Shown: positions 8,575-16,908, counted from the first letter of the stretch. The stretch: 64,000 bases of DNA from Ralstonia thomasii (GCF_958405895.1 NZ_CATZAR010000015.1); one strand, 5' to 3'. A program made the numbers and translations. Notes: generated from the sequence alone by a model not told the origin.

Positions 8575-9417
8575 TTACGAATGTTCATTGGCGGGAGCTG
8601 CTGGCAACTCGACCGGTGTTTTGTGTTCAGGCCCTGACGCAACCTCGGTCGCACTCACCGCTTGCGCCTCGGTTTCCAGGGCCGGTTCCTCGCGCGGCGC
8701 GATCTCAGGCTGCGCCGGCGTTTCACCGGCCACCACAACGGAAGCCTCGGCAACCGGCGATCCGGCCGGTTCCTCCACCGAAGCCGCTGCGCTTTCCGCG
8801 CCCTCCGGCGCGTCGTTGACCAACGCTGTCAGCTCTTCCACCGCAATTGCGCCGCCCTCGAACTCAATGGCGCCCTGCTCCAGCAGGCTGGCCTGCGCCT
8901 GGGCGCGGGCATCTTCGAGCGGCGGCAGCTCGTCCAGCGAGCGCAAGCCAAGGTCATCGAGAAACTGCTTGGTCGTCGCATACAGCGCAGGGCGACCAGG
9001 CACGTCGCGATGACCGATGACTTCGATCCAGCCGCGGTCTTCAATCTGCTTGATGACCTGCGTGTTGACCGTAACACCGCGAATGTCTTCGATATCGCCG
9101 CGCGTGACCGGCTGGCGGTAAGCGATGATCGCAAGTGTCTCCATCACCGCGCGCGAGTACTTGGGTGGTTTTTCCGGGTGCAGGCGGTCGAGATACACAC
9201 GCATCTCGGGGCGGCTCTGCAGGCGCCAGCCGGAGGCCAGTGCAACCAGTTCGACACCGCGATTCAGCCAGTCCTGGCGCAGCTCTTCGAGCAGCACACG
9301 AATGGTGTCTGCGGAAACATCTTCGTCGAACAGCTTGCGCAAGTCATTGACTCGCAACGGGTCCTGCGCGCAGATCAGCGCGGTTTCGAGGACGATCTTC
9401 GCCTCTTGGGTATTCAT
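8575..9417 (-). CDS. scpB: Segregation and condensation protein B
   Basis: Kleisin-associated winged-helix protein of the SMC-ScpAB condensin, acting in chromosome segregation. The 280-residue protein starts MNTQEAKIVLETALI and carries the two winged-helix domains (VLLEELRQDW, YSRAVMETLAIIAYRQPVTRGDIEDIRGV). A roughly 90-residue acidic Ala/Glu/Pro/Val-rich tail follows that is not part of the core fold. The start at 9417 is chosen from the family N-terminus; no good ribosome-binding site is visible and the reading frame continues upstream without family similarity. No scpA lies next to it. It is 45 bases upstream of rluB and probably co-transcribed. Confidence 0.9.
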   Translation of the reverse strand: MNTQEAKIVLETALICAQDPLRVNDLRKLFDEDVSADTIRVLLEELRQDWLNRGVELVALASGWRLQSRPEMRVYLDRLHPEKPPKYSRAVMETLAIIAYRQPVTRGDIEDIRGVTVNTQVIKQIEDRGWIEVIGHRDVPGRPALYATTKQFLDDLGLRSLDELPPLEDARAQAQASLLEQGAIEFEGGAIAVEELTALVNDAPEGAESAAASVEEPAGSPVAEASVVVAGETPAQPEIAPREEPALETEAQAVSATEVASGPEHKTPVELPAAPANEHS

Positions 9418-9904
9418 CGGGTTGAGCGGCTCGTCATTGCTCGCGCGCGGCCAGTCGCCGTCACGCTTGAGGTTTGTCGTCCCGCCGCGACGCTCGCGGC
9501 ATTTCTGATTGCTATTGCCCGCCCGGGCCCGGCGCGCGAAGGCCAATTGATTCAATTGGGCCCTGCACCGAAACGCAGTGGCTATGCCCGCAAAGTAAGG
9601 GCCGGAGGAGCGAGTTGATCCGGTGCCGGTCAGGCACCACAAGGGCAATTTCTTCCGCCGCCATGTGGACGGATACTGCACCGGACGACTACCAAGAAAA
9701 ACGGCAGTCCGCCCGAATCGACTGTCCAGGGTGACACTACCGCTGGAAGGCATCGCTTGGCGCCGCGCTTGGGATTGTTGATTTACGCGGGTGGCGAATC
9801 GAATTGCTATTGATTGTAGGGCAATTTCCAGCGGCGCCGCAACCGGGAAGATGATCTAGCCTCCCATCCAAGGCCGGATGGCGATTTACGCGTGCTTTAA
9901 ACGA
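9418..9904. other. 487-base stretch without a gene
   Basis: No reading frame here looks like a protein. It holds two inverted repeats: CCAATTGA-T-TCAATTGG (9543-9559, perfect, one-base spacer) and GGTGCC-GGTCA-GGCACC (9622-9638, six-base stem). Both lie upstream of scpB on its strand and could be regulatory. Base composition is not obviously different from the neighbours. Confidence 0.5.
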
Positions 9905-10648
9905 CTACAGCACCAGACAGAATCCGTGTGCGTTGAGCATCTCTGGCAGCCAGATCGCGTGCACCAGCCCCCATATCCCGAACCCCGCAATGGCGATGCC
10001 GGCCGCGCCACGCACCCACCGGCGGCGCGACAAGCCACGCAGCCACCCAGCGAAGCCAGACATCATCAACAGGTTGGGCAGTGTACCTGCACCAAAGGCG
10101 AGCATGACCACAGCCCCGGAGGCAGCGTTGCCTGCCAGCAACGCCACAGCCAATGCGCCGTAGACCATGCCGCACGGCACCAGTCCCCAGGCCATACCCG
10201 TGATATAGCGGCGTAGCAACGGCGGCTGACGTTGCAGCGTGCCGCCCAGTGTGGCAGTCCCCCGAGACAGGCGGCCAGCGACGCGGCCGAGCAAGCGCTC
10301 AAGCCACACACTGCGCCACGCATCTCCGGCGGAGCGCACGAGCAGCAAAATCCCATAGGTGACTAGCAATACACTGGCGAAAGCAAACAAGCCGCGTTGA
10401 ATCGGCAGCCATTGCTGGCGCCAGAAGGTCGCGCCCATCGCACCCATGATTGCGCCAAGCAGCGCGTAGGTGGTCAGCCGGCCGGCATGCATGACGACCT
10501 GCTCGAACCATAGTCGGCGACGCGACACGACCCGTACCGCCACAGTTCCACGTTCGGCTGCAAGTGCGATCCCGCTGCACATCGCCAGACAATGCACACC
10601 GCCGAGCAATGCGATGAGGAAAACGCTCAGAAGCGCTGCAGCACTCAT
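9905..10648 (-). CDS. UreH-like transmembrane protein (TauE/SafE-type), possible copper role
   Basis: Integral membrane protein of 247 residues with about six hydrophobic segments, of the UreH-like/DsbD_2-like family often labelled sulfite exporter TauE/SafE. The first helix contains GGVHCLAMCSG and a later one GLVPCGMVYG. Paired Cys and His residues inside helices suggest metal or thiol chemistry. Relatives commonly sit beside cbb3 oxidase genes, as here, so a part in copper supply or oxidase assembly is plausible (inference); transport of sulfite is not supported by anything in the sequence. It is divergent from fnr and shares the intergenic region holding an FNR-like box. Confidence 0.75.
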   Translation of the reverse strand: MSAAALLSVFLIALLGGVHCLAMCSGIALAAERGTVAVRVVSRRRLWFEQVVMHAGRLTTYALLGAIMGAMGATFWRQQWLPIQRGLFAFASVLLVTYGILLLVRSAGDAWRSVWLERLLGRVAGRLSRGTATLGGTLQRQPPLLRRYITGMAWGLVPCGMVYGALAVALLAGNAASGAVVMLAFGAGTLPNLLMMSGFAGWLRGLSRRRWVRGAAGIAIAGFGIWGLVHAIWLPEMLNAHGFCLVL

Positions 10649-10663
10649 CTTTCTGACGCTCTT

Positions 10664-10677
10664 TTGATATGGACCAA
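10664..10677. promoter_or_regulatory. FNR-like box between the UreH-like gene and fnr
   Basis: TTGAT-ATGG-ACCAA matches the FNR consensus TTGAT-N4-ATCAA at 9 of 10 positions. It is only 16 bases upstream of the UreH-like gene and about 150 bases before fnr. No good -10 lies at class II distance in either direction, so it may repress or serve fnr autoregulation. Confidence 0.5.
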
Positions 10678-10760
10678 GGTTTTTGTTTTACTGTTGCGAA
10701 CTAAGCGTAATTGACGCGTTTTGCCGCATCGGAAATGTCCGAGGACAAGAAGGTCGCCGT

Positions 10761-10766
10761 TATAAT
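10761..10766 (+). promoter_or_regulatory. Candidate -10 element of fnr
   Basis: A perfect TATAAT lies 59 bases before the fnr start. No good -35 is visible at 16-18 bases upstream, so the promoter may depend on an activator. Confidence 0.35.
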
Positions 10767-10824
10767 AAGCTGAGCTGCATCACAAGAATTACTCATTTCA
10801 CTTTCCCGAAACTCGCCCCCGCCC

Positions 10825-11553
10825 GTGTTCACTCGAATCGCACTTACCGACCAAGCCTCGCGTTGCTCCACCTGTGTACTCGGGCAAATCTGCCTGCCGG
10901 TGGGAATGAACTCGGACGACGTGCGCAAGATGGACGACTTGGTCGGCGAGCGCATCCGCATTAAGAAGGGGCAATCGCTCTATTCGCTGGGGGAGCCGCT
11001 GGAAGCGGTTTACGGCATTCGTTTCGGTACGCTCAAAACCCATCTGACGCTCGAAGACGGCCGGCACCAGATCACGGGGTTTCACCTGCCAGGCGAAATC
11101 GTCGGGCTCGATGGCATTGGCGACATGCGCCACGTGTCGGACGCCACCGCGCTTGAAGATACCGAAGTCTGCGTGGTGCGTTACGACGAACTGCAGCACC
11201 TTTCGCGTCGGCTGCCTTCGCTGCAGCATCAGTTCCTGCGCATCATGAGCAAGGAGATCTCGCAGGATCATCTGATGCTGCTCACGCTCGGTTCCATGCG
11301 TGCGGAGGAGCGTCTGGCAGCGTTCCTGCTCAACCTCTCGAAGCGTTCAGCCCAGCGGGGTTATTCGTCAACCGAATTTGTGCTGCGCATGAGCCGCGAA
11401 GAGCTGGGCAGCTATCTGGGCCTCAAGCTCGAAACCGTCAGCCGCCTGTTCTCGCGCTTTGCCGAAGCGGGTCTCATCCAGATCCGCCAACGCCACGTCA
11501 AACTGATCGACCTGGCCGGCCTGCGCCAGGTCATGAGCGGTCAAGCCGCTTGA
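10825..11553 (+). CDS. fnr: Oxygen-sensing regulator FNR
   Basis: CRP/FNR-family activator that binds DNA as a dimer when its [4Fe-4S] cluster is intact at low oxygen. The 242-residue protein has the cluster ligands C14, C17, C23 and C116 (C-x2-C-x5-C plus a fourth Cys in TEVC), a cNMP-like sensor fold, the dimer helix (HQFLRIMSKEISQDH) and a C-terminal helix-turn-helix (MSREELGSYLGLKLETVSRLFSRF) with the FNR-type E-x2-S-R recognition pattern. The start is GTG at 10825. It lies on the opposite strand between the UreH-like gene and the cco genes, and its targets are very probably the boxes ahead of ccoN and ccoI. Confidence 0.95.
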   Translation: MFTRIALTDQASRCSTCVLGQICLPVGMNSDDVRKMDDLVGERIRIKKGQSLYSLGEPLEAVYGIRFGTLKTHLTLEDGRHQITGFHLPGEIVGLDGIGDMRHVSDATALEDTEVCVVRYDELQHLSRRLPSLQHQFLRIMSKEISQDHLMLLTLGSMRAEERLAAFLLNLSKRSAQRGYSSTEFVLRMSREELGSYLGLKLETVSRLFSRFAEAGLIQIRQRHVKLIDLAGLRQVMSGQAA

Positions 11554-11569
11554 GGCTCCTTCCATGGCG

Positions 11570-11587
11570 CCCGCTCACACGAGCGGG
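11570..11587. terminator. Hairpin between convergent fnr and the cco operon end
   Basis: CCCGCTC (11570-11576) and GAGCGGG (11581-11587) form a perfect seven-base-pair stem with an ACAC loop at the junction of the converging genes. There is no U-run on either side, so it may be a protective hairpin rather than a true intrinsic terminator. Confidence 0.35.
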
Positions 11588-11829
11588 TGTTCATGCGCTT
11601 CCAGTTTGCCGATGCCCGGGGACACGTAGAGCGTCAGCGCGCTCGACAATCCGCACAGCAACCAGAACACAAAGAACGATACCGTGTAGACCGCCTGGGC
11701 CGACACGGTGATCTGTTCGCCGAAGAAACGCAGGTCGGCGGGGTCCACCACTGCAAAGACCACCAGTTCAGCCAACGCGGCCGACAGAAATGCCGGCCAC
11801 AGAATCCACATCAGCAGTCGACGCTTCAT
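11575..11829 (-). CDS. Small membrane protein at the end of the cco operon
   Basis: 84 residues with two clear hydrophobic segments (about 5-27 and 42-66), a basic start (MKRRLL) and no recognisable catalytic motif. The ATG overlaps the stop of the short fixH gene as ATGA, so it is translationally coupled to the oxidase assembly genes. I do not recognise a named family. A role in assembly or stability of the cbb3 complex is suggested by position only. Confidence 0.75.
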   Translation of the reverse strand: MKRRLLMWILWPAFLSAALAELVVFAVVDPADLRFFGEQITVSAQAVYTVSFFVFWLLCGLSSALTLYVSPGIGKLEAHEHPLV

Positions 11830-12053
11830 CGGGCCTCCGCGTGAATACCATGTGCCGGCGCGACGGTCGTCTTTTCAACGACCAAACCGTGGCGCACGAC
11901 GTTGTCGTGAATAACGGCGTCGGGATGCGACATCGCCAGCCAGATGGTGACGCCGCAGCCGATCATGGCGACAAACGGCCCAGCCATCAGGAGCCACGGC
12001 CAGGGCTCGCGCCACCAGGGACGGGCCTGCGCGGAAGATTGCGTTGCGTGCAT
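11826..12053 (-). CDS. Short FixH/CcoH-like membrane protein
   Basis: 75 residues beginning MHATQSS, with the FixH-type opening PWWREPWPWLLMAGP leading into one transmembrane segment, then a short periplasmic part (HDNVVRHGLVVEK). Typical FixH/CcoH proteins are about 150-170 residues, so the long periplasmic domain is missing here. The start at 12053 has AGGAGG about six bases upstream. CcoH binds the CcoN-CcoP complex during assembly in other bacteria; whether this short form still does so is unknown. It lies between ccoG and the 84-residue membrane protein. Confidence 0.75.
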   Translation of the reverse strand: MHATQSSAQARPWWREPWPWLLMAGPFVAMIGCGVTIWLAMSHPDAVIHDNVVRHGLVVEKTTVAPAHGIHAEAR

Positions 12054-12079
12054 CGTTGCCTCCTGTTGGGGATGCCGCA

Positions 12080-13543
12080 TCAGCGCGGCACGATGAAGCT
12101 CGACGGTTCGCGCAGTACGAGGCTGGCGCTACCGCTGTCTGCGTGGATGACGAAACGGATTTTGTGCGAGCCGGGGGCGGCATCATCGGCCGGCCGGCGT
12201 ACGCGCACTGGCAGCAGTCGGTTGGCCGCCGGTGGCAGCTCCAGTGTGGTCGACTCGCCACGACCGCCCTGCACATCCAGTTCCGGCATGCCCTCTGCTG
12301 TGATGGTCACGCGCATGGGGAGCTCGGACGCGTTCATCAACTGCAGGCGGTAAACGTTCTCGATCTTGCCCCCGTCCACTTCACGCGCCAGTGCACCACG
12401 ATCACGAATCACGTCAACCTTGAGCGGCTGACGCATGGCCAATGCCACGATGAAGCCGGTGATGAGCACAAGCATGATCCCGGTATAGATCAGCACGCGC
12501 GGACGCAGCAGATGTCGCCGGGCGTCCTTCGGGCTGAGCCGATCGCGCATTGCGCGTTCGGACGTATAGCGGATCAGACCGCGCGGGTAGCGCATCTTGT
12601 CCATGACCTGATCGCAGGCATCAATGCAGGCGCCGCAACCAATGCATTCGTATTGCAGCCCTTGGCGGATGTCGATGCCGGTCGGGCACACCTGTACACA
12701 GATGCTGCAGTCGACGCAGGAACCCAGACCTTGCGCTTCGAAATCGGCGTTGCGCGAACGACTGCCGCGCGGCTCGCCGCGCAGGGTGTCATAAGTCACG
12801 ACGTAGGTATCGGGATCGACCATCACGCTCTGGAAACGAGCGTAGGGACACATGTAGCGGCACACCTGCTCGCGCATGAAACCGGCGTTGCCCCATGTCG
12901 CGAATGCGTAGAAGAGCATCCAGAAAGTCTGCCAAGGGCCGAGCGACAGCGTCCAGGTCTCCATGCCCAGATCGCGGATCGGCGTGAAGAAGCCCACGAA
13001 GGTGAAGCCCGTCCACAACGCGATCAGCACCCAGGCCGAATGCTTGGTGACCTTGAGACGCAGCTTGCGCAGGCTCCAACGCTCACCGTCGAGCCGGATG
13101 CGGGCAAAGCGGTCGCCTTCGACATGGCGCTCGATCCACATGAAGATTTCGGTGTAGACCGTCTGCGGGCAGGCATAGCCGCAAAAGAGCCGGCCCGCCA
13201 CCGCCGTGAACAGGAACAGCGCCAGCGCCGATAGCACCAGCAGCACTGCCAGATAGATGACATCCTGCGGCCACAACACGAGGCCAAAGAGGTAGAACTT
13301 GCGAGCGCCCAGGTCGAACAGCACTGCTTGGCGACCATTCCACTGAAACCACGGCAAGCCATAAAAGATGGCTTGCGTGGCCAACACCAGCCAGACGCGC
13401 CAACGCGCAAAGGCGCCTGTTACGGCGCGCGGATAGATCTTGCGCCGGACCTCATAGAGCATCTGCTCGGTCGGTGCGTCCTCGGCGCCCGCCGCCGCAG
13501 TGGCGGGCGTCATCGGGCGCCAGGCTGGTTCTTTGTCGCTCAT
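12080..13543 (-). CDS. ccoG: cbb3 oxidase accessory ferredoxin-type protein CcoG
   Basis: Membrane iron-sulfur protein of the FixG/RdxA/CcoG family, proposed to reduce copper for cbb3 assembly. The 487 residues carry several transmembrane helices, a Cys-rich CGYACP segment in the membrane part, a second CRYMCPY motif, and a two-cluster ferredoxin domain at about 276-312 (CVDCSICVQVCP and CIGCGACIDACD). An Ig-like periplasmic C-terminal region of about 120 residues follows. Its ATG overlaps the ccoP stop as ATGA. Confidence 0.95.
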   Translation of the reverse strand: MSDKEPAWRPMTPATAAAGAEDAPTEQMLYEVRRKIYPRAVTGAFARWRVWLVLATQAIFYGLPWFQWNGRQAVLFDLGARKFYLFGLVLWPQDVIYLAVLLVLSALALFLFTAVAGRLFCGYACPQTVYTEIFMWIERHVEGDRFARIRLDGERWSLRKLRLKVTKHSAWVLIALWTGFTFVGFFTPIRDLGMETWTLSLGPWQTFWMLFYAFATWGNAGFMREQVCRYMCPYARFQSVMVDPDTYVVTYDTLRGEPRGSRSRNADFEAQGLGSCVDCSICVQVCPTGIDIRQGLQYECIGCGACIDACDQVMDKMRYPRGLIRYTSERAMRDRLSPKDARRHLLRPRVLIYTGIMLVLITGFIVALAMRQPLKVDVIRDRGALAREVDGGKIENVYRLQLMNASELPMRVTITAEGMPELDVQGGRGESTTLELPPAANRLLPVRVRRPADDAAPGSHKIRFVIHADSGSASLVLREPSSFIVPR

Positions 13544-14463
13544 TGCGCGTGACTCGTGTTGCTGTTCGACAGACCCCAGACATAGGCCGCCAGCATGCGG
13601 ATTTTCTCCGGCGAGAGCAGGTTCTCGTGTGCCGGCATCGTGTTGTCACGGCCTTTGAGGATGGTCTCGACGATGGTCGCTTCCGAACTGCCGTACAGCC
13701 AGACGCGGTCGGTCAGGTTGGGGGCGCCGAGCGCCTGATTGCCCTTGCCGGTTGCCATGTGGCAGGCCGCGCAAACCGACTTGAACGTCGGTTCACCGCG
13801 CGCTGCCTTGATCGGGTCGTAAGCCAGGCCCGACAGCGAGCGCACGTAGTTGGCCACGTTGACAGCCTGATTGCCGTCCACCACCGCTGCCAGCGATGGC
13901 ATGACTCCGTGACGCCCCTTGGTGATCGTGGTCAGGATCGTCTCAGGCTCGCCTCCGTACAGCCAGTCGTTGTCGGTCAGGTTCGGGAAGCCCTTTGAGC
14001 CGCCCGCGTCAGAGCCGTGGCACTGCGCGCAGTTGTTCAGGAACAGGCGCTGGCCGATCTCATGGGCCTGAGGATCTGCGGCGATTTGCTTGATATCCAT
14101 GCCGGCATAGCGTTCATAGACCGGGCGAACCTGTGCATCGGCCGCAGCACGCTGAGAGGCCAATTCGCCGCGTGTCGAGAAACCGAGCACGCCACCGTAT
14201 GAACCCAACCCGGGGTAGAGGATCAGGTACCCCAACGCAAAGATGCACGACAGCAGGAACATCCACATCCACCAGCGTGGCAGCGGGTTGTTCAGTTCGC
14301 GCAGGTCGCCGTCCCACACATGGCCGGTGTCCTCGCCCGCGCTATGACCGGGCGCAATCTGAATGCGCCGCTGCGAAAACAGCAACCAGACACACCACAC
14401 GATGCCGACAAGGGCGATCGCAGCGATGTAATACCCCCAGAACTCCGAAATGAAGTCGCTCAT
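13540..14463 (-). CDS. ccoP: cbb3 cytochrome oxidase subunit III (dihaem cytochrome c)
   Basis: Dihaem c-type cytochrome subunit passing electrons to CcoO/CcoN. The 307 residues have two N-terminal hydrophobic segments and two haem c sites, CAQCH (about residue 144) and CAACH (about residue 230), each followed by a cytochrome c fold with a distal Met (GVMPSL, NTMPAH). Length and layout are normal for CcoP. It is 12 bases after ccoQ and overlaps ccoG by four bases. Confidence 0.96.
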   Translation of the reverse strand: MSDFISEFWGYYIAAIALVGIVWCVWLLFSQRRIQIAPGHSAGEDTGHVWDGDLRELNNPLPRWWMWMFLLSCIFALGYLILYPGLGSYGGVLGFSTRGELASQRAAADAQVRPVYERYAGMDIKQIAADPQAHEIGQRLFLNNCAQCHGSDAGGSKGFPNLTDNDWLYGGEPETILTTITKGRHGVMPSLAAVVDGNQAVNVANYVRSLSGLAYDPIKAARGEPTFKSVCAACHMATGKGNQALGAPNLTDRVWLYGSSEATIVETILKGRDNTMPAHENLLSPEKIRMLAAYVWGLSNSNTSHAQ

Positions 14464-14475
14464 GATTCTGTGTCC

Positions 14476-14658
14476 TTATTGATGCGGGCGCGACGCGTCT
14501 GCGCGCGCACCGGCGACCTCGGCCTCATCGGGCAGCAGGAACGGCAGCATGGCCGATTCCGTATTTGCAGCGCGGCGATGCGCGGAGAATGCCCACCAGG
14601 TAATGCAGACGAACAGCACGAGAAAGACGGCAGTCGCAATTGCACTCAGCATGGCCAT
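14476..14658 (-). CDS. ccoQ: cbb3 oxidase small subunit CcoQ
   Basis: 60-residue protein with one transmembrane helix (about 5-26) and a polar C-terminus (SAHRRAANTESAMLPFLLPDE), typical of FixQ/CcoQ, which stabilises CcoP in the complex. The ATG at 14658 has AAGGAG six bases upstream; another in-frame ATG lies two codons later. It starts three bases after the ccoO stop. Confidence 0.9.
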   Translation of the reverse strand: MAMLSAIATAVFLVLFVCITWWAFSAHRRAANTESAMLPFLLPDEAEVAGARADASRPHQ

Positions 14659-14661
14659 GGC

Positions 14662-15345
14662 TTACTCCTTGGCAGCAACAGTGGCAGGCGCAGCAGCCGG
14701 AGCGACAGCCACGTCCCGGACGTTACGCAACTCAACGCCAAGGCCTTGCAGATAAGCGACCACGGCGTCTTCTTCCGTTTTGCCTGCGAGTTGCTCGCGC
14801 GCACCGGCGATCTGGGCATCCGTATACGGCACACCCAGCTGACGCAGGACGTGCATCTTCTTTTCGATGTCGCTGTTGTCCAGCGGCGTCTTCGAGAGCC
14901 ACGCATACGACGGCATGTTCGACTCGGGCACCACCTCCCGCGGATCGCGCAAGTGGATGCGATGCCAATCATCGGAGTAGCGTTGTCCCACGCGCGCCAG
15001 ATCCGGGCCCGTACGCTTGGAACCCCACAGGAACGGGTGATCGAACACCGACTCGCCGGCCAGCGAGTAGTGGCCATAGCGCTCGGTCTCGGCGCGCAGC
15101 GTACGCACTTGCTGCGAGTGGCAGCCGACACAGCCTTCGCGAATGTAGATGTCGCGCCCCGCCAGCCGCAGCGGCGAATACGGGGCGATGCCCTTGACCG
15201 GTTCAGTGGTCGAATGCTGGAAGAAGAGCGGCAAAATCTGCACCAGGCCCGCAATGCTGACGACGACGAGCGTCATCACAATCAGCAAGCCGATGTTCTT
15301 TTCCAGCGTCTCGTGCGAGAAAAACTTGTTGGATTGGTTGCTCAT
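14662..15345 (-). CDS. ccoO: cbb3 cytochrome oxidase subunit II (monohaem cytochrome c)
   Basis: Membrane-anchored monohaem cytochrome c of the oxidase. The 227 residues begin MSNQSNKFFSHE with one transmembrane helix (about 15-37). The haem c site CVGCHSQQVRTL is near 73-77, followed by the family segments GPDLARVG and SNMPSYAWL with the axial Met. The start at 15345 has AGGAGG about seven bases upstream. It lies ten bases after ccoN. Confidence 0.96.
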   Translation of the reverse strand: MSNQSNKFFSHETLEKNIGLLIVMTLVVVSIAGLVQILPLFFQHSTTEPVKGIAPYSPLRLAGRDIYIREGCVGCHSQQVRTLRAETERYGHYSLAGESVFDHPFLWGSKRTGPDLARVGQRYSDDWHRIHLRDPREVVPESNMPSYAWLSKTPLDNSDIEKKMHVLRQLGVPYTDAQIAGAREQLAGKTEEDAVVAYLQGLGVELRNVRDVAVAPAAAPATVAAKE

Positions 15346-15355
15346 GTTCCCCTCC

Positions 15356-16813
15356 TCACTGAGCCGCGACCATCGGGGTCTGGGCCGATTGAGGAATCGG
15401 TGCATCGATCGCCTTGCTGCCCTGGATGGTCTTGAACACGTTGAATGCCATCAGCAGCATGCCGCCCAGGAAGCACAGGCCACCAGCCAAGCGAATCAGG
15501 TAGAACGGGTACGTTGCCTTGACCGCCTCGACAAAGCTGTAGGTCAGCGTGCCGTCAGCCTCGGTGGCGCGCCACATCAGGCCCTGCATCACGCCGGCGA
15601 CCCACATGGCGGCGATATAGAGGACAACGCCGATGGTCGCCACCCAGAAGTGCACCTCGATCAGGCGCGTGCTGTACATCTTCTGCTGGCCGAACAGGCG
15701 CGGGATCATGTAGTACATCGAACCGATAGTGATCATCGCCACCCAGCCCAGGGCGCCGGAGTGCACGTGGCCGATTGTCCAGTCGGTGTAGTGCGACAGC
15801 GCATTCACGGTCTTGATGGACATCATCGAGCCCTCGAACGTCGCCATGCCATAGAACGACAGCGCCACGACCAGGAACTTCAGGATCGGATCGGTGCGCA
15901 GCTTGTGCCAGGCACCCGACAGGGTCATGATCCCGTTGATCATGCCGCCCCACGACGGCGCCAGCAGGATCAGCGAAAACACCATGCCGAGCGACTGGGC
16001 CCAGTCGGGCAGCGCCGTGTACTGCAGGTGGTGCGGACCCGCCCACATGTAGGTGAAGTTCAGCGCCCAGAAGTGCACGATCGACAGGCGATACGAATAG
16101 ATCGGGCGCTCGGCCTGCTTCGGCACGAAGTAATACATCATGCCCAGGAAGCTGGTGGTCAGGAAGAAGCCCACAGCGTTGTGCCCATACCACCATTGCA
16201 CCATCGCATCCTGCACGCCGGCATAAGCCGAGTACGACTTCCACATCGACACGGGCAACTCAGCGTTGTTGACGATATGCAGCAGCGCGATCGTGATGAT
16301 GTAAGCGCCGAAGAACCAGTTGGCCACGTAGATGTGCCGGGTCTTGCGCTTGATGATGGTGCCGAAGAAGACGATCGCGTAGACCACCCACACCACGGTG
16401 ATCAGGATGTCGATCGGCCATTCCAGCTCAGCGTATTCCTTCGAGCTTGTGTAGCCCAGCGGCAGGGTGATGGCGGCAGCCACGATCACTGCCTGCCAGC
16501 CCCAGAACGTGAAGGCGGCAAGCTTGTCGGAAAGCAGGCGCACCTGGCAGGTACGCTGCACGATGTAGTAGGACGTCGCAAACAGCGCGCTGCCGCCAAA
16601 CGCAAAGATGACGGCATTCGTGTGCAGAGGACGCAGCCGGCCGTAGGACAGCCAGGGCACCCCGAAATTCAGTTGCGGCCAGATCAACTGGGCCGCGATC
16701 AGCGCACCGACCGCCATACCGACGATGCCCCAGACGATCGTCATGATCGAGAACTGGCGTACCACGCGATAGTTGAAGGTCTGGGTGTGCTGCAACGCGC
16801 TGGATGATTCCAT
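15356..16813 (-). CDS. ccoN: cbb3 cytochrome oxidase subunit I
   Basis: Catalytic subunit of the high-affinity C-type haem-copper oxidase, reducing oxygen to water and pumping protons. The 485-residue protein has about 12 transmembrane helices and the haem-copper ligands in RPLHTNAVIFAFGG (low-spin haem), WWYGHNAVG (CuB), MWAGPHHLQY (CuB) and DWTIGHVHSGALGW (high-spin and low-spin haem). The cross-linked Tyr of C-type oxidases should lie in the helix after GHNAV. The ATG at 16813 has GGGGAG five to six bases upstream. It is preceded by an FNR-class promoter at 16848-16889. Confidence 0.97.
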   Translation of the reverse strand: MESSSALQHTQTFNYRVVRQFSIMTIVWGIVGMAVGALIAAQLIWPQLNFGVPWLSYGRLRPLHTNAVIFAFGGSALFATSYYIVQRTCQVRLLSDKLAAFTFWGWQAVIVAAAITLPLGYTSSKEYAELEWPIDILITVVWVVYAIVFFGTIIKRKTRHIYVANWFFGAYIITIALLHIVNNAELPVSMWKSYSAYAGVQDAMVQWWYGHNAVGFFLTTSFLGMMYYFVPKQAERPIYSYRLSIVHFWALNFTYMWAGPHHLQYTALPDWAQSLGMVFSLILLAPSWGGMINGIMTLSGAWHKLRTDPILKFLVVALSFYGMATFEGSMMSIKTVNALSHYTDWTIGHVHSGALGWVAMITIGSMYYMIPRLFGQQKMYSTRLIEVHFWVATIGVVLYIAAMWVAGVMQGLMWRATEADGTLTYSFVEAVKATYPFYLIRLAGGLCFLGGMLLMAFNVFKTIQGSKAIDAPIPQSAQTPMVAAQ

Positions 16814-16847
16814 GCTTGCTCCCCACGATAATTGGTGTGATGTGGTC

Positions 16848-16889
16848 ATGTTAAGAACCGGGCCGCCAAAGAGTCTTGACGTGCATCAA
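16848..16889 (-). promoter_or_regulatory. FNR-activated promoter of ccoNOQP
   Basis: On the minus strand TTGAT-GCAC-GTCAA (16889-16876) matches the FNR box at 9 of 10 bases. It is followed after 22 bases by TAACAT (16853-16848), a fair -10. The box centre then sits at -41.5, the class II FNR position. The predicted start near 16841 gives a leader of about 28 bases with the ccoN ribosome-binding site. Transcription from here drives ccoNOQPG and the genes after it. Confidence 0.75.
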
Positions 16890-16908
16890 GGCAACCCCGG
16901 CAATGTGG

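Noticed and set aside
9560..9740. Possible cobalamin riboswitch (minus-strand GCCACTG and a GGTGCC hairpin)
   Set aside because: The other conserved B12 elements are missing and the downstream gene is scpB, not a cobalamin gene.
9418..9753. Upstream extension of the scpB frame
   Set aside because: The added 112 residues have no similarity to ScpB and the family N-terminus begins at 9417.
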